Positions 6,915-15,612 of a stretch of DNA of 40,414 bases are shown here, piece by piece. The DNA lies in the NCBI RefSeq assembly GCF_008764295.1, contig NZ_VTQX01000023.1, positions 15,962 through 56,375 on the forward strand, given 5' to 3'. Under the pieces are notes generated by a model. That model did not search any database. It had not been told where the DNA came from and saw only the letters and a list, made by a program, of their open reading frames with translations. The DNA is from Bacillus methanolicus. GTDB taxonomy: Bacteria; Bacillota; Bacilli; Bacillales; Cytobacillaceae. Positions within the stretch are counted from its first letter, which is position 1, and every line of letters begins with the position of its first letter. A program made the position numbers and the translations under genes.

Positions 6915-9362
6915 CTACATCTCCTTCTCCACTCTTGCTAGGGGCTGTTCTATCTTTATCTTTTTTTTCATCTTTTTTCTTTCTCTTAACACATGTCTCA
7001 AGCCTTTAAAAAACTGACCATTAACAATCATTAAAATACCATCTAACATCGGCATATTGATGATTCCTCCAGTCATTCTCGCTACACCTCTAAACGGCAT
7101 ATGATAGACTGACATCATAATTAAATTAGCTGTACTTCGTTTCCCAATTTTCCATAAAAACTTATGGGCAAAAGTAATGGCATGAAAGGCAAATCTTGCA
7201 AAAGTACCCTTTGCGTACTGGCACTGGGCAATCGTATCATTGTATCCAAGCGGACGGGTGCGATCCCATTTCGAGGCTGGGGCTTTATAGCCTAGCAGCT
7301 CCTCAAATTCCTCCACGCTCACATTATTCGCTTTACCAGAGTAGTAGCTAGGTAGCTTCATTTTCTCATACGGAAGTGGTGCACCTGTACCTGCAACAAA
7401 ATGAGAATCTACTAAGCGAATATCTTCGCTTGATGCACCAATCATAATCTCATACTCAGCTTCTTCAATTTCCCATTTATTTGTCTTTATATTGAAATAA
7501 CGGAATGTTTTGTCATCAAACGGGATCAAGACCGTTTTCGTTTCACCGGCATTCAAAAATACTTTCGCAAAGCCTTTTAACTCTTTTTTCGGTCTAAAAA
7601 TATCTGTCGACTTACATCCTACGTATAGCTGAGCTACTTCCATCCCAGCCATCTCCCCAGAATTCGTTATGTTAAACGTAACTCCTTCGGTTGTGACATG
7701 GATATTTGTATACTCAAAGCTTGTATAACTGAGTCCAAATCCAAACGGGAAAAGAACATCCACATTTGCCGTATCATAATAACGATAGCCGATATAAAGA
7801 CTTTCTCGATATTCTACACTAACTTCTTTCCCCGGAAAGTTGTGATAAGAAGGGGTATCCTCATAACGAAGTGGATACGTTTCTGCTAATTTCCCCGAAG
7901 GATTTACAACACCGGTAAGAACTCGAAGAATTGCCTTCGTTCCAGCCTGTCCAGCTAAGTATCCATGAACCAACCCTTTCACCTTATCAATCCACGGCAT
8001 TTCTACTGCTGCTCCACATGAAAGAACGACAATTATATTTTCATTCACTTCATGCAAAGCCGATAATAAATCAACTTGATTCTGCGGTATCTTCATGTTT
8101 TGTCTATCTAAGCCTTCCGCTTCGGTTACTTCATCAAGACCCATATATAAAAGAACAACATCTGCCTCTTTCGCAAGTGCACATGCTTTATTTATCTTCT
8201 TCCAACTATTTTTCCCGTAACGATCAAATCCTGGTTCATAACCAATGCTTGTAATCCCCGAATCGTTAACGCAATCCAATGTATTATCAAGTCGCGTTGG
8301 ATTAACGATTGATGACCCTGCCCCTTGATAGCGTGGATTATGGGCAAAATCGCCAATAATGGCAACCTTTTTATCCTTTTGCAGCGGTAAAATATGGTCG
8401 TCATTTTTTAGCAGTACGATCGACTCTTCAGCAGCTTTTTGGGCGAGCTTATGATGTTCCTCAACATCGAATTCTCTCTGTGGTTGTTTGTAGACCTCTT
8501 CGGTTGTAAAAATTAACTCTAATAATCGATCTACACATTCATCTAAGACTTCTTCTTTTAGATTGCCACTCTTAATGGCAGCGATTATTTCTTCGTTTGT
8601 TTCACCTGCTGTCGTTGGCATCTCCAGCTCATTACCGGCAATCAGTCCTGCTACACGATCATTGCTGCCACCCCAATCCGTCACAACAACTCCATCAAAT
8701 CCCCATTCATCACGGAGAATTTCGCGCATTAAGTGGATATTTTCATTGGTATAGGCGCCATTTAGCATATTGTAAGCAGACATAACTGTTTTTGTTTTGC
8801 CTTCTTTTATGGCGATTTCAAATGCTGTTAAGTAAATTTCCCGCAGTGTCCGTTCGTCAACAATCGTATCAATTGACATCCGTCTTTCTTCCTGATTGTT
8901 TACGGCAAAATGTTTCACACAAGCTGATATTCCGTGGGATTGGATTCCTCTAATCATGCTTGCAGCCAGCTTACCTGCTAGATATGGATCTTCACTAAAA
9001 TATTCGAAGTTTCTCCCAGCAAGTGGATTTCTCTTCATATTGATCCCTGGACCAAGAAGGACATTCACTTTTTGGGCAAGTGCTTCTTTTCCTAAATAAT
9101 CTCCTATTGTTTCTCCTAGTTCAACATTCCAACTATTTGCTATTGTTGCAGCAGTCGGATAACAAGTTGCTGGAATACTTTCATTTAATCCCAAATGATC
9201 TGCAGCAGCAGCCTGTTTGCGAATTCCATGAGGTCCATCGGCTAAAAAAATGCTGTTAATGCCGAGACGCTCTATGTCCATCGTTTGCCAGAAATCTTTA
9301 CCCGACATTAAAGATGCTTTTTCTTCTAAAGTCATTTTATTTACTAGGTCTTTGTATTTCAT
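6915..9362 (-). CDS. GH3 beta-glycosidase (classical domain order)
   Basis: This is a retaining exo-acting beta-glycosidase of family GH3, 815 residues from the ATG at 9362, which has GAGGT 6 nt upstream; the ATG at 9368 is too close to that site. The N-terminal TIM barrel shows ADGPHGIRKQ, GRNFEYFSEDP, VKHFAVNNQE and the nucleophile Asp in GFDGVVVTDWGG (about residue 229). The C-terminal alpha/beta domain starts near ESIVLLKND, followed by FPFGFGLSYTSFEY and a fibronectin-III-like domain. About 100 residues of unusual basic, partly hydrophobic tail follow, with MTGGIINMPMLDGILMIVNG and RERKKMKKKIK, perhaps for membrane association. There is no signal peptide. Substrate cannot be read from sequence; glucosidase, xylosidase and galactosidase activities all occur in this family. 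Confidence 0.92.
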   Translation of the reverse strand: MKYKDLVNKMTLEEKASLMSGKDFWQTMDIERLGINSIFLADGPHGIRKQAAAADHLGLNESIPATCYPTAATIANSWNVELGETIGDYLGKEALAQKVNVLLGPGINMKRNPLAGRNFEYFSEDPYLAGKLAASMIRGIQSHGISACVKHFAVNNQEERRMSIDTIVDERTLREIYLTAFEIAIKEGKTKTVMSAYNMLNGAYTNENIHLMREILRDEWGFDGVVVTDWGGSNDRVAGLIAGNELEMPTTAGETNEEIIAAIKSGNLKEEVLDECVDRLLELIFTTEEVYKQPQREFDVEEHHKLAQKAAEESIVLLKNDDHILPLQKDKKVAIIGDFAHNPRYQGAGSSIVNPTRLDNTLDCVNDSGITSIGYEPGFDRYGKNSWKKINKACALAKEADVVLLYMGLDEVTEAEGLDRQNMKIPQNQVDLLSALHEVNENIIVVLSCGAAVEMPWIDKVKGLVHGYLAGQAGTKAILRVLTGVVNPSGKLAETYPLRYEDTPSYHNFPGKEVSVEYRESLYIGYRYYDTANVDVLFPFGFGLSYTSFEYTNIHVTTEGVTFNITNSGEMAGMEVAQLYVGCKSTDIFRPKKELKGFAKVFLNAGETKTVLIPFDDKTFRYFNIKTNKWEIEEAEYEIMIGASSEDIRLVDSHFVAGTGAPLPYEKMKLPSYYSGKANNVSVEEFEELLGYKAPASKWDRTRPLGYNDTIAQCQYAKGTFARFAFHAITFAHKFLWKIGKRSTANLIMMSVYHMPFRGVARMTGGIINMPMLDGILMIVNGQFFKGLRHVLRERKKMKKKIKIEQPLARVEKEM

Positions 9363-9382
9363 TTTCATACCTCATTTATATC

Positions 9383-9418
9383 TTCGGCGGTACTCCCATT
9401 TTAGGAAGTACCGCCGAA
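9383..9418. other. Perfect hairpin without a T-run in the GH3-GH3 gap
   Basis: TTCGGCGGTACT (9383-9394) pairs perfectly with AGTACCGCCGAA (9407-9418) around a 12-nt loop. Neither strand has a T-run after the stem, so it is not a standard intrinsic terminator. It lies in the 136-nt gap inside the GH3 operon, about 20 nt before the second GH3 start. It could be an RNA processing or stability element that sets different levels of the two enzymes. Confidence 0.6.
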
Positions 9419-9498
9419 ATAAATTAATAAAAGTTATACGTGCTATCACAGCTTAAAACATTTATTTCATCTTTTTTGAAATCACTGCTGTCTATAAT

Positions 9499-12219
9499 TT
9501 ATTCATGATCCATTTTCCAAGTTCTAGAAACTGCATAAAGTACATTTTTACTCGCTCTATATAAGTTTTTAGTCATATTAATCTCAGTTTCTGGATTTTG
9601 AGCGGCCTCTAACATATCCTTATTTTGGCCCGCTCCTCCTTGCCATACTGCCATCGCGTCTAAGGTTACATCTCCACCTGCTTGAAGCATTTGCAATACA
9701 TTCATGTGCCCATACATATTCGCATCAGTAATGACAAGACCTTTAAAGCCCCATTCATTTCTTAACACTTCAGTAAGAAGCCCTTCATGTCCACCAGCCC
9801 ATGTTAATCCAATATAGTTAAAGGATGACATGACCCCAAGACTTCCACCTTCTTTAACAGCAAGTTCAAATGGTTTTAAATAAATTTCTCTAATCGCTTG
9901 TTCATTAGACCATGTAAAAAGTTGATTACGAACCCCTTTCTCACGTTCATTAAGTGCAAAATGCTTAATATAAGTGATGACACCCTTGTCAGTAGCGCCT
10001 TTTACCACTTGTGCGGCAATCTTACCGGAAAGAACTCCATCCTCACTATAGTATTCAAAATTTCTACCATTAAATGGTGTTCTATGAATATTCATTGCAG
10101 GCGAGTACCAACCACTATAACCAAATGCTTGTGCTTCAGTACCAACACTCGTTCCCATTAAATGACCAGCATCCTGATTCCATGTAGCAGCCGTTATTCC
10201 TGGTGAAGGATACGTAACCCCTACTCCTTCAACTCCCATTATCGGCCCAGAGTAAATATTGGAAGCGATTGCCATTGAACCATCAGGTTGTAGTGTTTTG
10301 GGAACCCCTAGTCTTTCAAGTTCAAGCAATTGATAAGCTCCGGTTCCACTAAGGTTAGTCATTTCCTCTAGCGTTAATTGTGAAAGAAATTCATCCCACT
10401 TCGGATCATCATACTCAACATCTACCATATCGGAAAGCATAATTGTTTTATCCAAATTCTGTCCATATTTTGGCATATCCTCTGACGTAAGCCCTAATTC
10501 TTTATCAGTCGGTAATTCGAACGACATAGCATCAAGTATTTCTTGTGTTGCAGTAAAGTCAGACTCTTGTGGTCCAGTAAATGCACGACTTTCTTGATTC
10601 CATTCTCTTGTTAAATAATCGTCAATATGATAAGCATCATCAAAATGATTCGTAGCTACCTGTTGATCTGAAAGCCTCTTACCATCGTTCTCGTCATTAT
10701 AAACAATTGCCTTATCAAGAGCGTATATTTCTGAATCAAGTTTTGTATGAGCATCATCCATCAGCATGATCTCATAATCACCCGCTTCAAGGACATACGC
10801 TTTATTCTCCTTATAATCGTAAGATGCCATATCCTCTACATTAAACTCGAGTGAATATATTTCTGTTGCTCCTGGTTCAATTTCATTTGTTTTTTTGAAT
10901 TCAACAAGATTTACTGTTGATTTTTCAATAGCACCTGTATAAGGCGGGTTATAATAAATTTGAATCGCATCTTTACCTGCTATATCTCCTGTGTTCTTGA
11001 CCGCAACACGTAAAGTAATCACATCATCATCTACATTCATTTCGATGATTTCTTTTTCAAATGTTGTATAGCTTAAGCCGTGACCGAACGGAAATACAAC
11101 ATCAGCATCATAGTTATAACTCTCATCGGTAGCATGACGCGTTTCATAATATTTATATCCTACATAAATTCCTTCGTGAAGCTGATTAAAATACCCAAAT
11201 TCCTCAGGAGCATTTGTATAATGATTTAAACTATCCGACCATTTTCCATCATCATCTATTTCCATATAATTGTTGGCCGCAGGCATACTCATGACATCAG
11301 CAATCCATGTATCAACTAAATGACCTGAAGGATTTACCTTACCATTTAAAATTCTAGCCAAAGATTTTGTCCCTGTTTCTCCAGGATATCCGATCCAAAT
11401 AACACTCTTAATTGCAGGATAATCCTTTAAAAAGTCAAGTTCCATAACATTCGCTGAATTAATCACTAAAATTACATTCTCAAAATTGGACCCGACAACA
11501 TCAACCATATCTTTTTCTTCCGCTGTAAGTTGAAGTTCTTTCGGACCTAGTTCAACCATTTCTCCTCCACCACGACCTACTACAATCATAGCAGTGTCAG
11601 AGAATTCCTTTGCATGATCTATTAAGGATTTTCCATCATTGTATAAAGAAGTATCTTCGTATGCACTTTTAGGGATCTCTGGCAGAATAAGATTCGTTGC
11701 TTCTCCTAAAATCTCTGAGTCGCTCTTATTCTTTGGTGCAGAAGTTTCTTCGATTGAAACTTTTCCTTTTTTGTAAAAATTGTAGTGAAGATATAACAAG
11801 TCTTGATTTAATTCAAAGTTTCCATCACTACTTTGAAGAGCATCTTCAAGCTTAACAGCACTTGTAACGTCTGTTGCTGTTGATCCACCTGAATTAAATA
11901 AAGTTACGACAGATCTTGTGCCGAATACATTAATTTTTGCTTTTTCCTTTTCAGAGGTTTTAATTGGAAGGAGATTATCGTTATTTTGCATTAACACAAA
12001 TCCCTCATCCGTAATTTTTTCAATGGATTCAATTGCCGTTGAATAAGACAATTTTTGCTCTTCTGTATCAGGCTTAAATTTAGCTAATAGCCAATAACCT
12101 GATGAGGTAATTACAAACCCATATAACAGAATCCCACCGAGTAAAACAACAAGTGCACTTAAAGCGATGAGTATGTTTCTTTTTTTCTTACTCATCTTTA
12201 CTTTTTCGGTTTTTTCCAT
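9499..12219 (-). CDS. Membrane-anchored GH3 glycosidase with swapped domain order
   Basis: The start is the ATG at 12219, preceded by AAAGGGGAG; earlier in-frame starts lack such a site. The product is 906 residues. A basic stretch MSKKKRN precedes one membrane helix (about residues 14-36), so the enzyme is tethered with its bulk outside. The usual GH3 order is reversed. First comes the C-type alpha/beta domain (VGRGGGEMVELG, GYPGETGTKSLARILNGKVNPSGHL, VVFPFGHGLSYTTFE), then a fibronectin-like part. The TIM barrel comes last, with GRNFEYYSEDG, YIKHFALNERE and the nucleophile Asp in GFKGLVITDANM (about residue 832). Domain-permuted GH3 enzymes are known in Firmicutes. It is the first gene after the LytTR repeat array, hence the likely direct target of that regulator. 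Substrate is unknown. Confidence 0.9.
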   Translation of the reverse strand: MEKTEKVKMSKKKRNILIALSALVVLLGGILLYGFVITSSGYWLLAKFKPDTEEQKLSYSTAIESIEKITDEGFVLMQNNDNLLPIKTSEKEKAKINVFGTRSVVTLFNSGGSTATDVTSAVKLEDALQSSDGNFELNQDLLYLHYNFYKKGKVSIEETSAPKNKSDSEILGEATNLILPEIPKSAYEDTSLYNDGKSLIDHAKEFSDTAMIVVGRGGGEMVELGPKELQLTAEEKDMVDVVGSNFENVILVINSANVMELDFLKDYPAIKSVIWIGYPGETGTKSLARILNGKVNPSGHLVDTWIADVMSMPAANNYMEIDDDGKWSDSLNHYTNAPEEFGYFNQLHEGIYVGYKYYETRHATDESYNYDADVVFPFGHGLSYTTFEKEIIEMNVDDDVITLRVAVKNTGDIAGKDAIQIYYNPPYTGAIEKSTVNLVEFKKTNEIEPGATEIYSLEFNVEDMASYDYKENKAYVLEAGDYEIMLMDDAHTKLDSEIYALDKAIVYNDENDGKRLSDQQVATNHFDDAYHIDDYLTREWNQESRAFTGPQESDFTATQEILDAMSFELPTDKELGLTSEDMPKYGQNLDKTIMLSDMVDVEYDDPKWDEFLSQLTLEEMTNLSGTGAYQLLELERLGVPKTLQPDGSMAIASNIYSGPIMGVEGVGVTYPSPGITAATWNQDAGHLMGTSVGTEAQAFGYSGWYSPAMNIHRTPFNGRNFEYYSEDGVLSGKIAAQVVKGATDKGVITYIKHFALNEREKGVRNQLFTWSNEQAIREIYLKPFELAVKEGGSLGVMSSFNYIGLTWAGGHEGLLTEVLRNEWGFKGLVITDANMYGHMNVLQMLQAGGDVTLDAMAVWQGGAGQNKDMLEAAQNPETEINMTKNLYRASKNVLYAVSRTWKMDHE

Positions 12220-12327
12220 ATAAATGCTCCCCTTTAATATTGCTTTTTCTTTCATCACCAACAATGACTACGCTTACATCAATAACAAAATGGCAGAAAT
12301 ATTGACATAGTCATATAGGAATTCAAT

Positions 12328-12341
12328 AGAAAACGCTTGCT
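12328..12341. promoter_or_regulatory. Possible cre (CcpA) site upstream of the GH3 operon
   Basis: AGAAAACGCTTGCT matches the cre pattern TGWAANCGNTNWCA at 11 of 14 places and keeps the AANCGNT core. It lies about 110 bp before the GH3 start and between that start and the LytTR repeats, where a repressor could block initiation or elongation. The mismatches make it a weak candidate. Confidence 0.4.
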
Positions 12342-12381
12342 TATCAAATTCCCTTAAACTATCTCTTCCTATTGCTTCACT

Positions 12382-12454
12382 TCGAAATGTTAACACATTT
12401 TTTCAGAGATGTTACAGAGCCTGCACAAACTGTTAGATTTTTTGCATGAACTGT
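12382..12454 (-). promoter_or_regulatory. LytTR/AgrA-type operator array of four direct repeats
   Basis: On the minus strand four 9-mers lie in direct repeat: ACAGTTCAT (12446-12454), ACAGTTTGT (12425-12433), ACATCTCTG (12404-12412) and ACATTTCGA (12382-12390). The spacers are 12, 12 and 13 bp. The first two match the published AgrA/LytTR consensus [TA][AC][CA]GTTN[AG][TG] at every position; the other two are degenerate but keep ACA and the phase. A 21-bp repeat is two helical turns, the known geometry for LytTR dimers. The array sits just after the sensor-kinase gene and about 160 bp before the GH3 start, so the adjacent LytTR regulator is the natural ligand. Confidence 0.75.
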
Positions 12455-12535
12455 AAGCATAAAAAATAAGAAAGCCTGAATAGGCATCTTAACCCATCCA
12501 AGCCAAATTATTTTTTAGACAAATCATTTATTCCT

Positions 12536-13843
12536 TTATGTCAATTGAGGCATTAATATTTTTAATTCAAACCATTGATCTTTCTTCGCTACATTGACAA
12601 CACCGTTGTATTTTTGCACGGAATAGCGAATACTTTTTAAGCCGTAACCATGGTTAAATGTATCTAGCTTCGTCGTTGTCGGCAATCCACCTTCAAGATT
12701 AAGTTCTCCTTCAAAGTAATTTTCAAAGCGGATCATAATGAACCCCTTTTGAGAAAAAAGCGAAACATGGATTAATCTCTTTTCCCGATCAGCAATTTTT
12801 TGCACATACTCAATCGCATTATCAAGGGCGTTCCCAAATATCGTACAAATATCGATGACGTCCATCCCATTCAACAATGAACCATCTGCAACACAAGTTA
12901 ATGTAATCCCATTCTTGATACAGTGCATATTTTTACTGGTGAGCACAGTATCCAACACTTGGTTTCCTGTTTTATTTTGAGCTTCATACGCCTTAATTTC
13001 ATTTTCCATTTGCGTCAAAAATGCATTTCGTTTCTCCGGATCTTCCTCAGCTCTTAATGCAATAATCTGATTTTTTAAATCATGATACTTATAATTAATC
13101 ATTTCAATACTTTCTCTCGATTGCTGGTATTGTACGTATTGATTTTGAAGGATATCGTTTACTGCTTTTAACTCATGCTTAATCCTTAAGTCGTTTAATT
13201 GAATATGGTAGGCATATAATATGGAAAAACCCCCCAAGTCTACTAATGTACGAATATTAAATATCTCCTGAGCATACTGTCCACTAAACGGGGTACGAGA
13301 CGATACAAAGCTTAAATTACTAATTCCAAAAACAGCAACTCCGATTAAAACTGTTGACCATAGTTCCCCCTGTCTAATATTTAGCTTTCCTTCGTCCGGT
13401 ATATGACGTTTTTCTAAAAACCAGATAAACAAGAATAAAAGTGCAAAAATAACAACCAAAAGAGTTAAATCTAAAATCAAACGATTTCCTTCTCCACCTA
13501 CAAAAAAGAAATGCACTTGCCACTCTAATGAGGCAACAAATTCTGCTGCCACAAATGCTCTTACGCTAAAATAACCTACTTCTAATGGATTGATGTCGCA
13601 ACACATATAAATGAATAAATACATGATTCCGATCGCGACAATCATACACGGAATCCAAAAGACAATCGGCAAATCTTTTGTAACGATTAAAAAAACAGAC
13701 TGAAGAATGAGAATTCCAGCTGCAAAAGAATAAAACTTCCATCCGCTCAGCCTCTTCTTTAAAACAGAAATATAAATCATGCAAGCAATCCATTCAGCCA
13801 ACGCTGTATAAAACCGTGGAATATCGGGAATGACATCAATCAC
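12536..13843 (-). CDS. GHKL sensor histidine kinase, AgrC-like architecture
   Basis: This 435-residue protein has about six N-terminal membrane segments (residues 13-215), a coiled-coil linker (225-250) and a cytoplasmic kinase part. The phospho-acceptor is H254 in INYKYHDLKNQI. The GHKL ATPase has the N-box FGNALDNAIEY and G-box HGYGLKSIRYSV. This is the layout of AgrC/ComD-type kinases that sense peptides, but multi-pass sensors of this class detect other cues too. The ATG overlaps the end of the response-regulator gene by 4 nt (ATGA), so the two are translationally coupled. No agrB protease or agrD peptide gene is in the window. The signal is therefore unknown. Confidence 0.88.
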   Translation of the reverse strand: MIDVIPDIPRFYTALAEWIACMIYISVLKKRLSGWKFYSFAAGILILQSVFLIVTKDLPIVFWIPCMIVAIGIMYLFIYMCCDINPLEVGYFSVRAFVAAEFVASLEWQVHFFFVGGEGNRLILDLTLLVVIFALLFLFIWFLEKRHIPDEGKLNIRQGELWSTVLIGVAVFGISNLSFVSSRTPFSGQYAQEIFNIRTLVDLGGFSILYAYHIQLNDLRIKHELKAVNDILQNQYVQYQQSRESIEMINYKYHDLKNQIIALRAEEDPEKRNAFLTQMENEIKAYEAQNKTGNQVLDTVLTSKNMHCIKNGITLTCVADGSLLNGMDVIDICTIFGNALDNAIEYVQKIADREKRLIHVSLFSQKGFIMIRFENYFEGELNLEGGLPTTTKLDTFNHGYGLKSIRYSVQKYNGVVNVAKKDQWFELKILMPQLT

Positions 13844-14550
13844 TTGATCACCTCACCCCAATAATGGGACAATGCTTCCATAAATGCCTTTTTTCTATTT
13901 CGACTTATAAGAAGTTCCTTCCCCTTCACAATGGCACAATTATCGTTCATTCCTTCTACATGCTCCAAATTAATCAAATAGCCTTTATTCCCACGAAAGA
14001 AATGAAAGCTAGATAACTGTTTTTCTAATTCCTTTAACGTTCCTGAAGTAATAAAATCTCCTGCCTTGGAAGAAAAAATAAGGTTATGCCCCTGGCTTTC
14101 AACATAATAAATATCGGAAATTTTAAACCGTTGTATGCCCCCTTTTACCTTTATTGTAAGATGCTGCGTTTCCCTTTTCTTCATTCGTTCTGCCGCCCGA
14201 TGTAATCGCTGAGAAAATTGGAAATACGAAATCGGTTTCAAAACATAATCTAGCGCATCAACCGCATAGCCTTTGATCGCATACTGCGCCAAATTCGTAA
14301 TAAAAATAATGACTACTTCCGAATCCTTATTTCGAATTTCCTCTGCTGCGGACATGCCATCCATAAATGGCATTTGTATATCCATTAAAATGATGTCAAA
14401 TTGCGCCTGATAGTTTTCAACAAATTCATCGCCGTCAGTATAGGTTTCAATTTCAATTTTTTCGCCCCTGTCTTGCTCAAACCTGCGAAGAAACTCGAGC
14501 AACTGTTCTTGATAATTCATTTCGTCTTCGACTACTGCAATTCGTATCAT
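13840..14550 (-). CDS. LytTR-family response regulator
   Basis: The 236-residue regulator has a receiver domain (1-125) with acidic pair E8-D9, phosphorylated D57 in IILMDIQMPF, the switch residue T in FITN, and K in LKPISY. The DNA-binding LytTR domain (135-233) shows HLTIKVKGGIQRF, DIYYVESQGHNL, FHFFRGNKGYLINLEHV and LLISRNRKKAF. LytTR proteins bind direct repeats at about 21 bp, and such an array occurs at 12382-12454. GGAGGGATAAA precedes the ATG. The genes run regulator then kinase. I see no LytTR repeats upstream of this gene itself, so autoregulation is not apparent. Confidence 0.92.
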   Translation of the reverse strand: MIRIAVVEDEMNYQEQLLEFLRRFEQDRGEKIEIETYTDGDEFVENYQAQFDIILMDIQMPFMDGMSAAEEIRNKDSEVVIIFITNLAQYAIKGYAVDALDYVLKPISYFQFSQRLHRAAERMKKRETQHLTIKVKGGIQRFKISDIYYVESQGHNLIFSSKAGDFITSGTLKELEKQLSSFHFFRGNKGYLINLEHVEGMNDNCAIVKGKELLISRNRKKAFMEALSHYWGEVIK

Positions 14551-14762
14551 TTTATCCCTCCTTTATAAAAAGGTCATTTTATATGAAGCTAAGAACAATT
14601 TATTTTAAAATTTGGTACTAATCCAATATGGTTATGTACATACATTACATAATCAGCCAATCTTTTGAATATAGACGAGCGCCTAAGGACGCCATTTAGA
14701 AATTGACTATACTAATTATAAAAGGATTCTACTATATCACGAAAGCCTTCAATTATAATAAA
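14551..14762. other. Non-coding stretch upstream of the two-component genes
   Basis: About 200 bp of A/T-rich DNA holds the leader of the regulator gene. A TTGGAT...TAAATT pair with an 18-bp gap (minus strand, around 14600-14635) is a weak promoter candidate. No other open frame, repeat or hairpin stands out. Confidence 0.3.
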
Positions 14763-14953
14763 CTATCGTTCCTTTTGCCTATTATAAGACAAGAATACCT
14801 TTTTAGCATCTAGAGCTGCTAAATCTTTTTTAACAGGAAAAACGTTATACCATGAACGACCATATCATAAGAAACAGCTGGATCACCATGCAACTTATTT
14901 CGCTTATAACCAACAATAGCAATTTTTGATTCTTTGATTGCAGGATCACGTAG
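14763..14953 (-). pseudogene. Remnant of an unidentified protein-coding gene
   Basis: The minus strand reads LRDPAIKESKIAIVGYKRNK and continues LHGDPAVSYDMVVHGITFF directly after an in-frame TGA (14954-14956), with no start codon. A few codons later the frame ends. A neighbouring frame takes over with PVKKDLAALDAKKVFLSYNR up to a TAG at 14763-14765. The balanced, protein-like composition and the clean hand-over between frames indicate a gene that lost its 5' end and took a frameshift. I do not recognise the family. Confidence 0.4.
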
Positions 14954-15085
14954 TCAATAAAGCGAAAACAAGGCCTAGTCCATACCTAAACAAAAATTAA
15001 ATTGCCAAAACGCTCAAAATAAAAGATAATAACTTTAGTACTCCATAAACCATAAATAGAAAAAATTACCAATCAGGTGATCTAT

Positions 15086-15538
15086 ATGAACACAGCTAAT
15101 ATTTATTTTGAAATTAGCGATCTTGAATACACAGATAGTGGTTACCGTATTTCCGTGTCTTATTCCTTTTGGAAGCCGCTTATGAACTATATTTTAGCTA
15201 TGTCTGATTCGTTAGAAATTAGATGCTGGAATGATGAAAAAGAAGTGATAAATGAGTTAAAGGAAAGATTCTTGACGGAGCTTGTCTATAAAGTGGATCG
15301 GAATGAAACGGTATATTCCGGAGCATTAACACCAAAGATCACAGAATATCTTACTTCTAATTTTCTTGGCGATGAAAACCAGCTAAAATGGTTTTCCTTA
15401 TTCTTCCGTAGAAAAGGTTGTTTCTTTTTTTCCTCTGAACATAATGGGACCGAATTTGTTGGTTATGATTTAAATCCAGACCAAATTGAAGCCATAAAAA
15501 GACTAATACCTAACAATATAAACTTTCATACATGGTAA
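15086..15538 (+). CDS. Hypothetical cytoplasmic protein
   Basis: The product has 150 residues from the ATG at 15086, which has AGGTGA (15075-15080) 5 nt upstream. A GTG at 15077 overlaps that site and is rejected. It is acidic and rich in aromatic residues, with no signal peptide or membrane helix: NIYFEISDLEYTDSGYRISVSYSFW at the start, a central DEKEVINELKERFLTEL helix, and RRKGCFFFSSEHNGTEFVGYDLNPDQIEAIKRLI at the end. The mix of strands and a final helix suggests one small alpha/beta domain. I cannot place it in a family. It is monocistronic and ends in a bidirectional terminator. Confidence 0.65.
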   Translation: MNTANIYFEISDLEYTDSGYRISVSYSFWKPLMNYILAMSDSLEIRCWNDEKEVINELKERFLTELVYKVDRNETVYSGALTPKITEYLTSNFLGDENQLKWFSLFFRRKGCFFFSSEHNGTEFVGYDLNPDQIEAIKRLIPNNINFHTW

Positions 15539-15555
15539 TCTTTCTAAAAAAAACG

Positions 15556-15602
15556 AATAGCATCGATTTTGATTTCTATTCAAAAGTCGATGCTATTTTT
15601 AA
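15556..15602. terminator. Bidirectional terminator between the hypothetical gene and the serpin gene
   Basis: AATAGCATCGA followed by TTTTGA pairs with TCAAAA-G-TCGATGCTATT, about 17 bp with one bulge, then TTTTTAATTT. It serves the convergent genes on both sides. Confidence 0.8.
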
Positions 15603-15612
15603 TTTAATATGC

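Noticed and set aside
12536..14550. Complete agr quorum-sensing system
   Set aside because: The sensor and regulator are agr-like, but no agrB membrane protease or agrD peptide gene is visible on either side.
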